DNA of 64,000 bases from NCBI GenBank assembly GCA_017621055.1, contig JAGATX010000022.1:18715-82714 (forward strand), written 5' to 3'. The notes under the pieces are model-generated. The model ran no database searches and was not told the DNA's origin. It saw nothing but the letters and a program-made list of their open reading frames with translations. The translations under genes and the position numbers were made by a program. Source of the stretch: Muribaculaceae bacterium (GTDB lineage Bacteria; Bacteroidota; Bacteroidia; Bacteroidales; Muribaculaceae). Of this stretch, positions 42,470 to 51,058 are shown in pieces; position 1 is the stretch's first letter, and each line of letters opens with the position of its first letter.

Positions 42470-44419
42470 TCAATAAATTATCTTACGTACTGAGGAGCCG
42501 CGCCGTTGGATGTAAAGCTGACCTTCGACGGGGTTCTCCACGCGAATACCTTCGATAGTAAAGTACTCGGTCTCGACATCTGCATTGATGCCGGGCTCGA
42601 CGATGCCGTTTGTGCCGAAACCGCCGATTTCCATTCTTATGCGGGGAGCTGCCTGGGCTTCGGGCGAGAGCAGCGTCATGTCGAGATAGGCGCGGTTGGA
42701 TTTGAGCACCGCGTTCTCGGCAAGCTGGTAGAAGCCGACATTGCCTTCGGCGTTGACGCCGAACACGCGCATGGCGGTGGCATCGTAGCGGGTATAACCC
42801 TCGTCGGCGTAATCATTGGTTACCTCGACAGCGCCGGTAATTTCCACTGTGTTGAGCTGGAATACGCCTTTGAGGAGGTTGCCGTCGGCCACCGAGGCGT
42901 CGATGCGGCTGTCATCGGGTTCAAGAGGTATGAGACGGTTCTGGGGCGTGAGGCCGTTGCCGTCGTAGCCCTTGAGGTACTCGGTGAGGTCGGTAGGCTG
43001 CTGACATTTGATGAGTACAGCCGTGTTGGCCGGCACTATGCCGTTCTCGATTTTTTTGAGCGAGAGCACTGTAACGCCGTTCTCCACGCGCGATGCATCG
43101 ACGATGTAGGCTTCGTGGCCGTCTTCCTCGACGAGCTCATATGGGAAAGAGGTGTACATCGACTCCCAGTATCCGCCGTCGAAGAACATGGATTCATCGG
43201 GGCAGGCTCCGAACCAGTGGCGGTCGCGGTCCATGGTCTCTCGGCTGACTTTGTTTATCTCGAACTGGCTGTTTATGCCGTTTTGATTCGAAGAGGCTTT
43301 CAGGGTACCCCAGCCTACGTGCGGGACGCCCGAATCGAAAAGATGCTTAAGAAGGGCAGGGTTTGAATACAGCTTATAGTATCCGGGGTTGTCGATCCAT
43401 TGTATACTCAGGGTATTGTTGGGGAAGAATTCTTTCGAGTTCACGCCCTGGCCGGAGAGGGTAACGTCGGACAACACCGTCTGATCGGCTGAATAGGTTG
43501 TTGTATAAGTGCCCGTGGTACCCGAAATATGAATGATGCCCGAGGGATCGTTGTATATATTGTCTGTGCCTAACCAGTTGTTAATCTGATCATAGTTGCT
43601 ATATGGATTGAGTACAAGGCCCACATCGGTGAGAACGCAAACATTGGAAGCGCTCAGGCGCAGTTTCACTTTGCCGGCGACCCGCACCATGGCGTCGGCA
43701 CTCGTCCAGATACGGTAATAACCGTTGCCGTCGACTTCGGCCTCAACCTCGTACATTGCGGTATAGATACCTTTGTTTTCTTCGGTGATGGTGAACGTAT
43801 AGTTCTGTTCGGTCGATACTATCTCACCGGCGGAATTTTTCCACCCTATGAACCTGATGTTCTTATTCGGTTGCCGCCCATATTTATTGATGAAAGAAGC
43901 GTAATCGTAAACTTCAGCGGCAGGAGTGCCGTAGAGCGTGATTTCATCGCCCACAGCATTCTCGAAGGCACTCAGCGACGGGCTGCCCAGTTCCTGAGGT
44001 TCGGCAACCACACGCACCGGCGACTCGCGGTCGAAGATGGCGTAATATGTTTTGGTGAGAGGATTAGCCTCTTCTTTGGTTGAACATTGTATCTCGAAAT
44101 TGTATGGGTTTTCGGTCGACAGTACATTGGAGCCGTCGGCCTTGTCCGACCAGCAGCGGAACACATATCCTTCGTCGGGAAGGGCGTGGAGGTAGAACGG
44201 TACGTTGCCCACACTGTTGCCACCCGAGGCGGAGTTGACCATCTCGTGGTCGTAACTGAAACTCGAGGCTGCGGGGACGGTTGCCGTTTTCGAAACATAA
44301 ACCTTGCCTTTGCCGGACTGTCCGTGAGCTACAGCCTTGGCATAATAAGTCCCTGCTGATGCTGCCGGCGCGATCGCCAGACAGAAAAGGAGCATGAAGA
44401 TTTTGATAATTTTATTCAT
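42470..44419 (-). CDS. Large secreted protein with sorting-type C-terminus, function unknown
   Basis: This 649-residue protein has a signal peptide (IFMLLFCLAIAPAASAG). The N-terminal part holds two beta repeats of similar layout (FRCWSDKADGSNVLSTENPY and FIGWKNSAGEIVSTEQNY), as in Bacteroidetes surface proteins with InlB-like or Listeria-type repeats. The body is beta-rich without catalytic motifs. The C-terminus ends FTIEGIRVENPVEGQLYIQR plus a basic tail, a variant of the sorting signal seen in four other proteins of this window. It is the third gene of an operon and overlaps the end of the Lnb-like gene by eight bases. Confidence 0.78.
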   Translation of the reverse strand: MNKIIKIFMLLFCLAIAPAASAGTYYAKAVAHGQSGKGKVYVSKTATVPAASSFSYDHEMVNSASGGNSVGNVPFYLHALPDEGYVFRCWSDKADGSNVLSTENPYNFEIQCSTKEEANPLTKTYYAIFDRESPVRVVAEPQELGSPSLSAFENAVGDEITLYGTPAAEVYDYASFINKYGRQPNKNIRFIGWKNSAGEIVSTEQNYTFTITEENKGIYTAMYEVEAEVDGNGYYRIWTSADAMVRVAGKVKLRLSASNVCVLTDVGLVLNPYSNYDQINNWLGTDNIYNDPSGIIHISGTTGTYTTTYSADQTVLSDVTLSGQGVNSKEFFPNNTLSIQWIDNPGYYKLYSNPALLKHLFDSGVPHVGWGTLKASSNQNGINSQFEINKVSRETMDRDRHWFGACPDESMFFDGGYWESMYTSFPYELVEEDGHEAYIVDASRVENGVTVLSLKKIENGIVPANTAVLIKCQQPTDLTEYLKGYDGNGLTPQNRLIPLEPDDSRIDASVADGNLLKGVFQLNTVEITGAVEVTNDYADEGYTRYDATAMRVFGVNAEGNVGFYQLAENAVLKSNRAYLDMTLLSPEAQAAPRIRMEIGGFGTNGIVEPGINADVETEYFTIEGIRVENPVEGQLYIQRRGSSVRKIIY

Positions 44420-45572
44420 AGTATTTGAGAATGATTGGAATATAATGGGAGAGAACTCTCAGGGCGATTGCGGCGGACAGGAGTGAACTCCATGTTCCGG
44501 CGTTGGAGGTGAACAGCGGAGCGGCGACGAAAAGAGCGGCCGCAACGCCGTAGACCAAGAAGAATATCGGCGCCCATCTTCGCCGGCGCCATACAAGCCA
44601 TACTATTGCCGGCAGCGGGTTGAGCGGGATATAGAGCCAGTTCCAGGTGCCTCCGATGCTGAGAGGCAATACCGAGACGGCGATAAGGGCGAGCGACGTC
44701 ACCGTGAGCAGAACCAGCGCTGTGCGGTCGGCGATGGCGACGAGCCGCGGGAGGCGATGGCGCAGATCGGCGAGCGATACCGCGACGGAGAGAACCAGTA
44801 TGGCGGCAAAAACGGCGCCGGGAGTGGCGGCCGGGCTGTCATCTGTAGCCTTGGCAGCCAAGACCACCGGTTCTCCGGCAAGCAGGGGGCGGCTGGTGCC
44901 GTCGGCCGAACATATTGTCGCGGTGGGGAGCATTGCCGGCATGGCCGTCGGTACCATCCGCGTGCGCCATGAGTCGGTATCGCCGCAATCGGCTCCAAGA
45001 GCGGCGGTGAGCACCAGTGCCGCCCATGGCCTTGACGGCAGGAGGATGGCTTTCAGGGCGTCGCCGTTGTCGAGGGTGACCAGACTGTCGCGTGCCACGA
45101 CGATGGATTCGCCGCCGAGGGCTGCCGCAATCTTGTCGAATGCCGCCGAGTTGCAGTTTCGCCACCTGATGTTGAAATTGCTCTCTGCGCCCTGCTCGGC
45201 ATCGCCGTCGCAGAACATCCACAGACGGCGTATCTGGCTGTCGGTGAGGTTCAGCGGGTAGGAGGTTATGCCTCGGCCCTCGTCGATGAACTCGCGGCAG
45301 TAGTCGGAGAAGGCTATTCGCGAATACCGGCCCTTGGCACGTCCGAAAACCTGTCCGGCAAGGGAGCCGCGGTCGGTTTCGTAGCTGAACACATTGTCCA
45401 GACCGTATGCCGGGCATTCAAGCCTGATGGCGACGTGGCCGGTGCATTGAAACACCTTGTCGCCGGGCGATGCGACCAGAAGCGAGACCTTCACGGGCTC
45501 CGCGGTGCCGTGGGCACTGCAGATGCCCGCGAAGATCAAGAGGATTGCAATACAGGCTTTCGCTGCCGGCAT
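44412..45572 (-). CDS. DUF4105 / Lnb-like membrane protein
   Basis: This 386-residue protein has a signal peptide, a periplasmic DUF4105 domain (about 25-200) and four or five membrane segments at the C-terminus. A His in QCTGHVAIRLECP and a Cys in WRNCNSAAF fit the NlpC/P60-like Cys-His pair of this family. In Bacteroides a DUF4105 protein (Lnb) was identified as a lipoprotein N-acyltransferase. Whether this copy does that is uncertain. It is sandwiched between two secreted-protein genes, 14 bases after the first and overlapping the second, which suggests a linked function in export or modification. Confidence 0.8.
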   Translation of the reverse strand: MPAAKACIAILLIFAGICSAHGTAEPVKVSLLVASPGDKVFQCTGHVAIRLECPAYGLDNVFSYETDRGSLAGQVFGRAKGRYSRIAFSDYCREFIDEGRGITSYPLNLTDSQIRRLWMFCDGDAEQGAESNFNIRWRNCNSAAFDKIAAALGGESIVVARDSLVTLDNGDALKAILLPSRPWAALVLTAALGADCGDTDSWRTRMVPTAMPAMLPTATICSADGTSRPLLAGEPVVLAAKATDDSPAATPGAVFAAILVLSVAVSLADLRHRLPRLVAIADRTALVLLTVTSLALIAVSVLPLSIGGTWNWLYIPLNPLPAIVWLVWRRRRWAPIFFLVYGVAAALFVAAPLFTSNAGTWSSLLSAAIALRVLSHYIPIILKYYE

Positions 45573-45586
45573 AGGCGATGCGCTGC

Positions 45587-47650
45587 TCAGCGGACGAATA
45601 CCTTGCGGCCGTTGAGGATATAGATGTTGCCGTGAGCGGGAGTGATTACGCGGCGGCCCTGGAGATCGTAGAATACGTCGGCCGAGGGATTGGCGACTTC
45701 AACACCTATCACCCCTGTGGGGGTCTCGGGTTCACCGTCGACGGGCACACCCAGGCTGATGGCGTTTTTGTTCTTGCGTTTTGCGGCAACGATAATGGCG
45801 CTGTTGGCGGGAATGAAGGGCGCTTCGTTGAACCAGGGCGTGGTCACCGTCATGCCGTTGAGGTCATCGTCGGTGTTGGCTGTATAGGTCTTTGTGCCGA
45901 ACACATATGCGCTGTGGTCGTTCTCGAAGTCGCCTTCTATGCCGCAATAGCCCTTGAGGCGTTCGGTTGTTGCGGGCGTGGCAAGGAGGATGCCGTGGGC
46001 CGAGCCGGGTTCACCGGTGGCGGGAGCATGCTGGTCGGTGATAACATCATCGCCCACAGGCAGGCCGGGAGTTACGGTGGCTTCGGGGTCATAATCGCCG
46101 TCCTGGGCTTCCCATACTATTTTCACCTTGTTTGCCGAAACCTCGTCGGAGTTGACGGACAGCTCGACCAGAGCGGGGCTGAGGCGCGGAACCGATGCTG
46201 CTTCGGCCTCGAGGTCGACATATTCTATCGAACCGAAGTTCGTCAGCGTAGTCATGCTCAGCGACGAGGGCGTGAAGGTGTGGAACTTGACGTCGCTGCC
46301 GGCAATGGCCTCGATGGGGAAGTCGTAGTACACGGCTGCCATGCGGCGATAGTCGCTGCCGATTTCAATGGTGGCGGCAGGCGCAATGGCGAAATAATCG
46401 TTCGCTGAGTTCTCGTCGACAGGACGAAGCACCCACTTGGCGGCGTTGCCGGCGGCGTTGGCCTGTGTTTCGGCGAGCAGGCCGAATTCGGAGGAGTTGT
46501 CGCTGACGGTGCCCACGGTGCTGAAAATATTCACACCATCGCTGAAACGGCCGTTTGTGAGATATAGCTTCTGTCCTTCCTGTATGCTGGGAATATATTT
46601 GAGAAATCCCTGCATGATTTCGTGGCGCTGCATCTCGGTGGCGAAGTCCTTGAAGTTTATGCCCAGAATTGTGACGTTGGGGGCCTTTTCGGGGTCGAGC
46701 ATACGCTCGATGTTCATTTTCAGCCAGTTGTAGAGCAGCTCGTGGTCGGCGAAGATGAGCTCGTAGGACAGTTCGTACTGGTGCTTTTCGGTGTTGTAAT
46801 AGCTTGCGTATTTTGTGGATATGTCATATCCCCAGCTCTGCCAGAGTGCGGCTTCGTTGTCGTCGATATTCTCGCCGGAAGCAAGGCCGTTCTTGCCGTT
46901 CATATACTGGCGCATGCATTCAAAACCGATTTCGAACGACCGCTTGTTCTTTTCGTTTGCAAGATAGAACTCGGAAGCCTTTGTGCAGTCGATCCAGTTG
47001 AAATAGAGACGGTATTCATTTTCGACACCGGTGGGCTCGAGGTAAGCGAAGAGATCCATCTGCTCGCTCACTTCGGTGTTGAAGCGGCGTGCGAACTCGG
47101 CGAGCGATTCCTGGTCGGCGGTGATGCCCAGCTGTTCTTTCTGTTCGGCGGTGAGTCGGCCTATCTCCTGGTCGAGACGTCCGGCAACCATTTCGAACAC
47201 GGCTTCGATGAGGAGGCGCCCGGTGGAAATGTAACCGGCGTTGCCGGCAGTGGCGGCCATATTGTAGGCCATCATGTTGAAGTCGCCGGTCTGGATGTTG
47301 GCGACGAGCTCGTTGAGAGCGGCGTCGATATCTGTCTGTGGAGCACCGAAAACTTCGATGCCCTGGCTGCTGAGATTGCCGATTTTGTATCTCAGCTGAC
47401 CGTTGACGGTTTCGGGAATTGCGCGGAGACGCATTATGGTACCTGCGTTTGTCAGAGCATCGTTGAGCATGACATCGGGGGCCGTGGTGAGGGGACCATT
47501 GACGGCGACGATGCCGCTACCGTCGGAGGCGCCCAGGGCGCTCTGTACGCGGTAATAACCCTGAATTGCCTGTTCAGCTGCTGTGGACGACGCGGCTGTA
47601 AGCGCTAATCCGGCTGCTAATGAGCAGATTTTTAGGAAGTAATGGTTCAT
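45587..47650 (-). CDS. Large secreted protein with sorting-type C-terminus, function unknown
   Basis: This 687-residue protein has a signal peptide (LAAGLALTAASSTAAE), a helical N-terminal half with several Met/Glu-rich helices (for example LLIEAVFEMVAGRLDQEIGR), and a beta-rich C-terminal half. It ends VFYDLQGRRVITPAHGNIYI and LNGRKVFVR, a clear type A sorting pattern. No family is recognised. The ATG at 47650 follows a TAACTTTG box by 60 bases. It is the first gene of the operon with the Lnb-like protein and a second secreted protein. Confidence 0.8.
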   Translation of the reverse strand: MNHYFLKICSLAAGLALTAASSTAAEQAIQGYYRVQSALGASDGSGIVAVNGPLTTAPDVMLNDALTNAGTIMRLRAIPETVNGQLRYKIGNLSSQGIEVFGAPQTDIDAALNELVANIQTGDFNMMAYNMAATAGNAGYISTGRLLIEAVFEMVAGRLDQEIGRLTAEQKEQLGITADQESLAEFARRFNTEVSEQMDLFAYLEPTGVENEYRLYFNWIDCTKASEFYLANEKNKRSFEIGFECMRQYMNGKNGLASGENIDDNEAALWQSWGYDISTKYASYYNTEKHQYELSYELIFADHELLYNWLKMNIERMLDPEKAPNVTILGINFKDFATEMQRHEIMQGFLKYIPSIQEGQKLYLTNGRFSDGVNIFSTVGTVSDNSSEFGLLAETQANAAGNAAKWVLRPVDENSANDYFAIAPAATIEIGSDYRRMAAVYYDFPIEAIAGSDVKFHTFTPSSLSMTTLTNFGSIEYVDLEAEAASVPRLSPALVELSVNSDEVSANKVKIVWEAQDGDYDPEATVTPGLPVGDDVITDQHAPATGEPGSAHGILLATPATTERLKGYCGIEGDFENDHSAYVFGTKTYTANTDDDLNGMTVTTPWFNEAPFIPANSAIIVAAKRKNKNAISLGVPVDGEPETPTGVIGVEVANPSADVFYDLQGRRVITPAHGNIYILNGRKVFVR

Positions 47651-47710
47651 AACAGTTGTTACTTGGTCGTGTTTTTTTGAGAAATTAGCGTAATGAAAGG
47701 TTTTAGTGCG

Positions 47711-47718
47711 CAAAGTTA
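47711..47718 (-). promoter_or_regulatory. -7 promoter box for the secreted-protein/Lnb operon
   Basis: The minus strand reads TAACTTTG, 60 bases upstream of the start at 47650. The rest of the gap up to 47842 is AT-rich with a C7 run and no gene. Confidence 0.6.
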
Positions 47719-47842
47719 AATATTAGTTAACAAATTACCCCCCCTAAAAGTTAAATGAAGTTAAACAATTGGTTGATTAACATAACTTAATGGATTGCTG
47801 CTATGTAGTATATGATTAGCGGGCTGTTTTTGCGGAGGGGTG

Positions 47843-47944
47843 TGAATTGGAAATTGGAAATTGAAAATTGAGCGCTGGTTTGGTACCCGCCACGGCATGA
47901 ATTTTAAATTATAAATTCTAAATTTTAATTTTTTTGTACCTTTG
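47843..47944 (+). repeat. Promoter-carrying intergenic repeat, copy B
   Basis: On the plus strand this reads TGAATTGG, AAATTGG and AAATTG units, GAAAATTGAGCGCTG, then GGTACCCGCCACGGCATGAA, an AAATTATAAATTCTAAATTTT array, and TACCTTTGC. It matches the reverse complement of 28227-28326 with few differences, including the promoter box. The palindrome of copy A is partly lost (GGTTTGGTACCC). Confidence 0.75.
47937..47944 (+). promoter_or_regulatory. -7 promoter box for the LtaS-like gene
   Basis: TACCTTTG ends seven bases before the ATG at 47952, so the transcript should start almost at the start codon. Confidence 0.6.
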
Positions 47945-47951
47945 CAGGGTT

Positions 47952-49685
47952 ATGAAACTTCTGGAAGGAAATTTTTGCGGCTTGCCCCGGTCCGTTCCGG
48001 CCGCATATATATTATGTGTGGCGGCGCTGTGGGGTATCTTCGTGGTGTTCACTCTCGGCCTGGGCCAGGAGGTGCGCATACAATATGAGATGATGTATTT
48101 TGCCGGCGACGCCGCACTGATGGCCGCGCCGGCATTGCTGTTGCCGCGCCGCTGGCGTATGGTCATGCTCTTGCCGGTGGCACTGACGGCGCTTTATCTG
48201 ATGGCGAGTCAGGCTTATTTCCAGTACTGGCACGATACGCTGCCACTCGACCTTGTTTTCCGCAGCGCGTCGTGGAACGGTTTCGTAGCCGATGCCGCCG
48301 GCACGCTGTTCGGCGCCACACAATGGGCCATTATGCTCATCACGGCGGCCTACGGCGTTGGCTTGTGGCTGACAGGACGAAAACGCGCCGGTGTATACTG
48401 CCTGCGCGGACGTCTGCTGTGGCTCGCCGGAGCTGTGGCGTTCTTTCTTTTGATATCGTGTGCCGGGATTTTTCAGATGAGAAACTACATGCGCAGTATC
48501 GGCGAAAATCCCGCTGTTGCAGAGGTTATGAGGGTGAAGCTCGAAATAAGCGGCAGCATAAAGGCCGATAATTTCGTCAAAAGTCCTCTATTGTATTTTT
48601 GTTTCGAAATATCGGACATCGGCTCGGTGGATATAGTGGAACTGACGGAGGATGAGACGCTTTTTATTGAGAGAACCATTGGAGAAAGCTCCACTTCAGG
48701 ACTTATTTCAGGAAATGAAGGAAAAAATCTGATATTCATAATTGTAGAGTCGCTGAATGCGGATGTCATAGGAGCGCGCTATGGCGGCTGGAGCGTAACG
48801 CCCGTGCTCGACAGCCTTCTGGCCGACAGCATGACTTTTGCCGCGCTGAACGTAAGAACGCAGGTAGGCGTGGGCGGCAGCAGCGACGGTCAGATGATAT
48901 ATAACACCGGGCTTCTGCCGGTATACAGGGATGTCGCCGCAATGACATTCGGCGGAAACCGCACATTCCCGTCGCTTGCCGGAAGCCTGCCGGCGGCCGA
49001 TGCGTGTGAGTATGTGGCCGAGGGAGGTTCATGCTGGAATCACTATGCCACAAGCGTGGCATATGGTTACTCGGCACTCAATGATGCCGACAGCATTGCG
49101 GCGCTCGGTATCGATGCCGAGCAAGTGGGCCTTGACCGCGCGGTGTTCGAGATGGCGTTGAGACTTATGCCGTCAATGCGGCAACCTTTCCTTGCTGAGA
49201 TAGTCACACTGTCGATGCACTATCCGTACATCGACGAAGGAGCTCCGCGTCGCCGCTGGATAGATTCCTTGCCGGACATCGCGACACTGGAGCGCAATTA
49301 CCTTCAGACCCTCAATTATTTCGACGGCGAACTCGGCCATTTCCTCGAAAGGCTAAAGGGCGAAGGGCTCTACGACAATTCGGTGATAGTCCTTGCCTCC
49401 GACCACGACCAGGCATATAAAACCAATTCGCGCAACGCCGCCGAACGCCATCCGATAGCGTTCATAGCCCTGAACAGCGGGGTCGGGAGGCGAATAGAAC
49501 ATCAGGCCTACCAGATGGACGTATATCCCACAATCCTCGACATGATGGGTTGGCGCGGCGACGGCTACCGCGGCATGGGCCGCAGCCTCCTTGCCGGTGA
49601 TTACTGCATGACCGACAGCATGGCCGCCGAGCGCCGGCGTGCCTCGGACCTGATTATCCGTTCGGATTATTTCAAGGGAAAATGA
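47952..49685 (+). CDS. LtaS/sulfatase-fold membrane protein (phosphoglycerol transferase-like)
   Basis: This 577-residue protein has five membrane segments in residues 15-180 and a periplasmic alkaline-phosphatase-superfamily domain (about 255-540). Metal and active-site patterns are IFIIVESLNADV, GVGGSSDGQMIYNTGL, SMHYPY and VLASDHDQAYK. In LtaS and relatives the nucleophile is Thr in a G-T-S-D context; here the corresponding position is Ser. Such enzymes transfer phosphoglycerol or phosphoethanolamine to envelope glycans or lipids. A stretch around 48560-48760 is more AT-rich than the rest of the gene. It is followed by engB after 43 bases. Confidence 0.82.
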   Translation: MKLLEGNFCGLPRSVPAAYILCVAALWGIFVVFTLGLGQEVRIQYEMMYFAGDAALMAAPALLLPRRWRMVMLLPVALTALYLMASQAYFQYWHDTLPLDLVFRSASWNGFVADAAGTLFGATQWAIMLITAAYGVGLWLTGRKRAGVYCLRGRLLWLAGAVAFFLLISCAGIFQMRNYMRSIGENPAVAEVMRVKLEISGSIKADNFVKSPLLYFCFEISDIGSVDIVELTEDETLFIERTIGESSTSGLISGNEGKNLIFIIVESLNADVIGARYGGWSVTPVLDSLLADSMTFAALNVRTQVGVGGSSDGQMIYNTGLLPVYRDVAAMTFGGNRTFPSLAGSLPAADACEYVAEGGSCWNHYATSVAYGYSALNDADSIAALGIDAEQVGLDRAVFEMALRLMPSMRQPFLAEIVTLSMHYPYIDEGAPRRRWIDSLPDIATLERNYLQTLNYFDGELGHFLERLKGEGLYDNSVIVLASDHDQAYKTNSRNAAERHPIAFIALNSGVGRRIEHQAYQMDVYPTILDMMGWRGDGYRGMGRSLLAGDYCMTDSMAAERRRASDLIIRSDYFKGK

Positions 49686-49728
49686 GCAGGAGCGCCGTTA
49701 TAAATGTTATATGAATAAACTTTGAAAT

Positions 49729-50328
49729 ATGATAGTAAATACAGCACGCTTTGTGGTGAGCAACACCGACGTTACGAAGTGTCCCGACGACCGGCGCCAC
49801 GAATATGCCTTCATCGGGCGCTCCAACGTGGGCAAGAGCACGCTAATCAATATGCTCACCGGCAAGAAAAACCTGGCGATGACGTCGGCCACCCCAGGCA
49901 AGACCATGCTTATAAACCATTTTCTGGTGGACGACAGCTGGTATATTGTCGATCTTCCCGGCTACGGCTACGCGCAGCGCAGCAAGGCCGACCGCGCGCG
50001 CCTCGAGAAGATTATAAAATCATATATCCTCAACCGTGAGCAGATGACCAACCTGTTCGTGCTTGTGGACAGCCGCCACAAACCCCAGAAAATCGACCTG
50101 GAGTTCATGGCGTGGCTTGGCGAGAACGGCGTGCCTTTCAGCCTGGTTTTCACAAAGATGGACAAACAGAGCCCGACGGCCGGTGCCAAACAGACCGCCG
50201 CATACCTCGAAACGATGCTGGAGCAATGGGAGGAGTTGCCGCCCGTATTCCGCACGTCGGCCGCCGACGGTCGCGGACGCGGCGAAATTCTCGACTATAT
50301 CGAGCAGTTGAACCGTCTGCCCCTGTGA
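49729..50328 (+). CDS. engB: YihA/EngB family ribosome-biogenesis GTPase
   Basis: This 199-residue GTPase of the TrmE-Era-EngA-EngB group acts in 50S assembly. G1 is [10 protein letters not shown]2 TPGKT, G3 DLPGYGYA, G4 TKMD and G5 TSAADGRG. The length and the MIVNTARFV start agree with the family. A 49-residue protein follows 41 bases later. Confidence 0.95.
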   Translation: MIVNTARFVVSNTDVTKCPDDRRHEYAFIGRSNVGKSTLINMLTGKKNLAMTSATPGKTMLINHFLVDDSWYIVDLPGYGYAQRSKADRARLEKIIKSYILNREQMTNLFVLVDSRHKPQKIDLEFMAWLGENGVPFSLVFTKMDKQSPTAGAKQTAAYLETMLEQWEELPPVFRTSAADGRGRGEILDYIEQLNRLPL

Positions 50329-50369
50329 GCGTTTATATTTCATCACACGAACAAAAAAACTGATGAATT

Positions 50370-50519
50370 ATGGACAAGGACAATAATGCCGTGAGCGGCA
50401 ACGGGAAAAAATATCCCGGCGTGGCCATCAACAAGGCCGACCACAACAAAGTAGATAAGGAACTGGTGAAGGAGCGTACGCGCACCCTCGACAGCAATCC
50501 TCGCAACGACGACAGATAG
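50370..50519 (+). CDS. Conserved-looking 49-residue hydrophilic protein
   Basis: The frame runs from ATG at 50370 to TAG at 50517-50519. The product is highly charged, with NKADHNKVDKELVKERTRTL and a terminal NPRNDDR, and has no signal or membrane segment. Codon use is like that of neighbouring genes. It sits between engB and a strong bidirectional hairpin, which supports a real gene. I recall similar small proteins next to engB in Bacteroidales but cannot confirm this here. Confidence 0.65.
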   Translation: MDKDNNAVSGNGKKYPGVAINKADHNKVDKELVKERTRTLDSNPRNDDR

Positions 50520-50553
50520 ACAGCCCCCTTTCCCGCGCAAGGGGCGGGTATTA

Positions 50554-50599
50554 AAACTTCAGGCTTGCAGGTCCGTATGAACTTGCAAGCCTGAAGTTT
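50554..50599. terminator. Bidirectional hairpin between convergent genes
   Basis: The 16-base arms AAACTTCAGGCTTGCA (50554-50569) and TGCAAGCCTGAAGTTT (50584-50599) are perfectly complementary with a 14-base loop. The A/T ends serve both strands, terminating the 49-residue gene and the DUF4293 operon. Confidence 0.82.
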
Positions 50600-50614
50600 A
50601 TAGGGAAAAGGCTC

Positions 50615-51010
50615 TTAACGGAGGCGGTCGGCGGCAGCGAGGAGCCTGCGGTCCTTAGCCATGAAACGGCGTGCGAACCACGTCATTACCAGGGCGGCGA
50701 CGGTGAATGGTACGCCGAAGAAAGTGAACGACAGGTCGGGACCGGTGTAGACCACACATCCGAGGCCTACCGACACGGCAAGGAGGATGATGGCGATGAG
50801 TGCCACAGTCATCTGCAGCTTGAGGTTTTTGAACAGGAAGATGTCGATGAGGAGCAGTACGCCGATAACGATGTTGAGGATGAAAAATCCGGTGTTTTGC
50901 CATACATAGACGGGAGTAGCGCCCAGATATGCCATGGGTGTGAGGATGAACACCACCATCAGGGCGAGGGCGAAAAGCAGCATAACAGTCTGCCAGCGTT
51001 GAAGTACCAT
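50615..51010 (-). CDS. DUF4293 family membrane protein
   Basis: This 131-residue protein has four membrane segments (about 8-30, 38-58, 65-87 and 92-112) and a basic C-terminus. The start MVLQRWQTVMLLFALALM matches the DUF4293 family of Bacteroidota, whose function is unknown. A TAACTTTC sequence eight bases upstream (51019-51026) differs by one base from the -7 consensus. Confidence 0.82.
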   Translation of the reverse strand: MVLQRWQTVMLLFALALMVVFILTPMAYLGATPVYVWQNTGFFILNIVIGVLLLIDIFLFKNLKLQMTVALIAIILLAVSVGLGCVVYTGPDLSFTFFGVPFTVAALVMTWFARRFMAKDRRLLAAADRLR

Positions 51011-51058
51011 AGTTTTATGAAAGTTAGTAAGTTGAAAAGTCGGCGAATGTCAAGTCCG

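Noticed and set aside
47738-47744. C7 run as a phase-variation tract
   Set aside because: It is outside a reading frame and not between the promoter elements that I can identify. A single short homopolymer is weak evidence.
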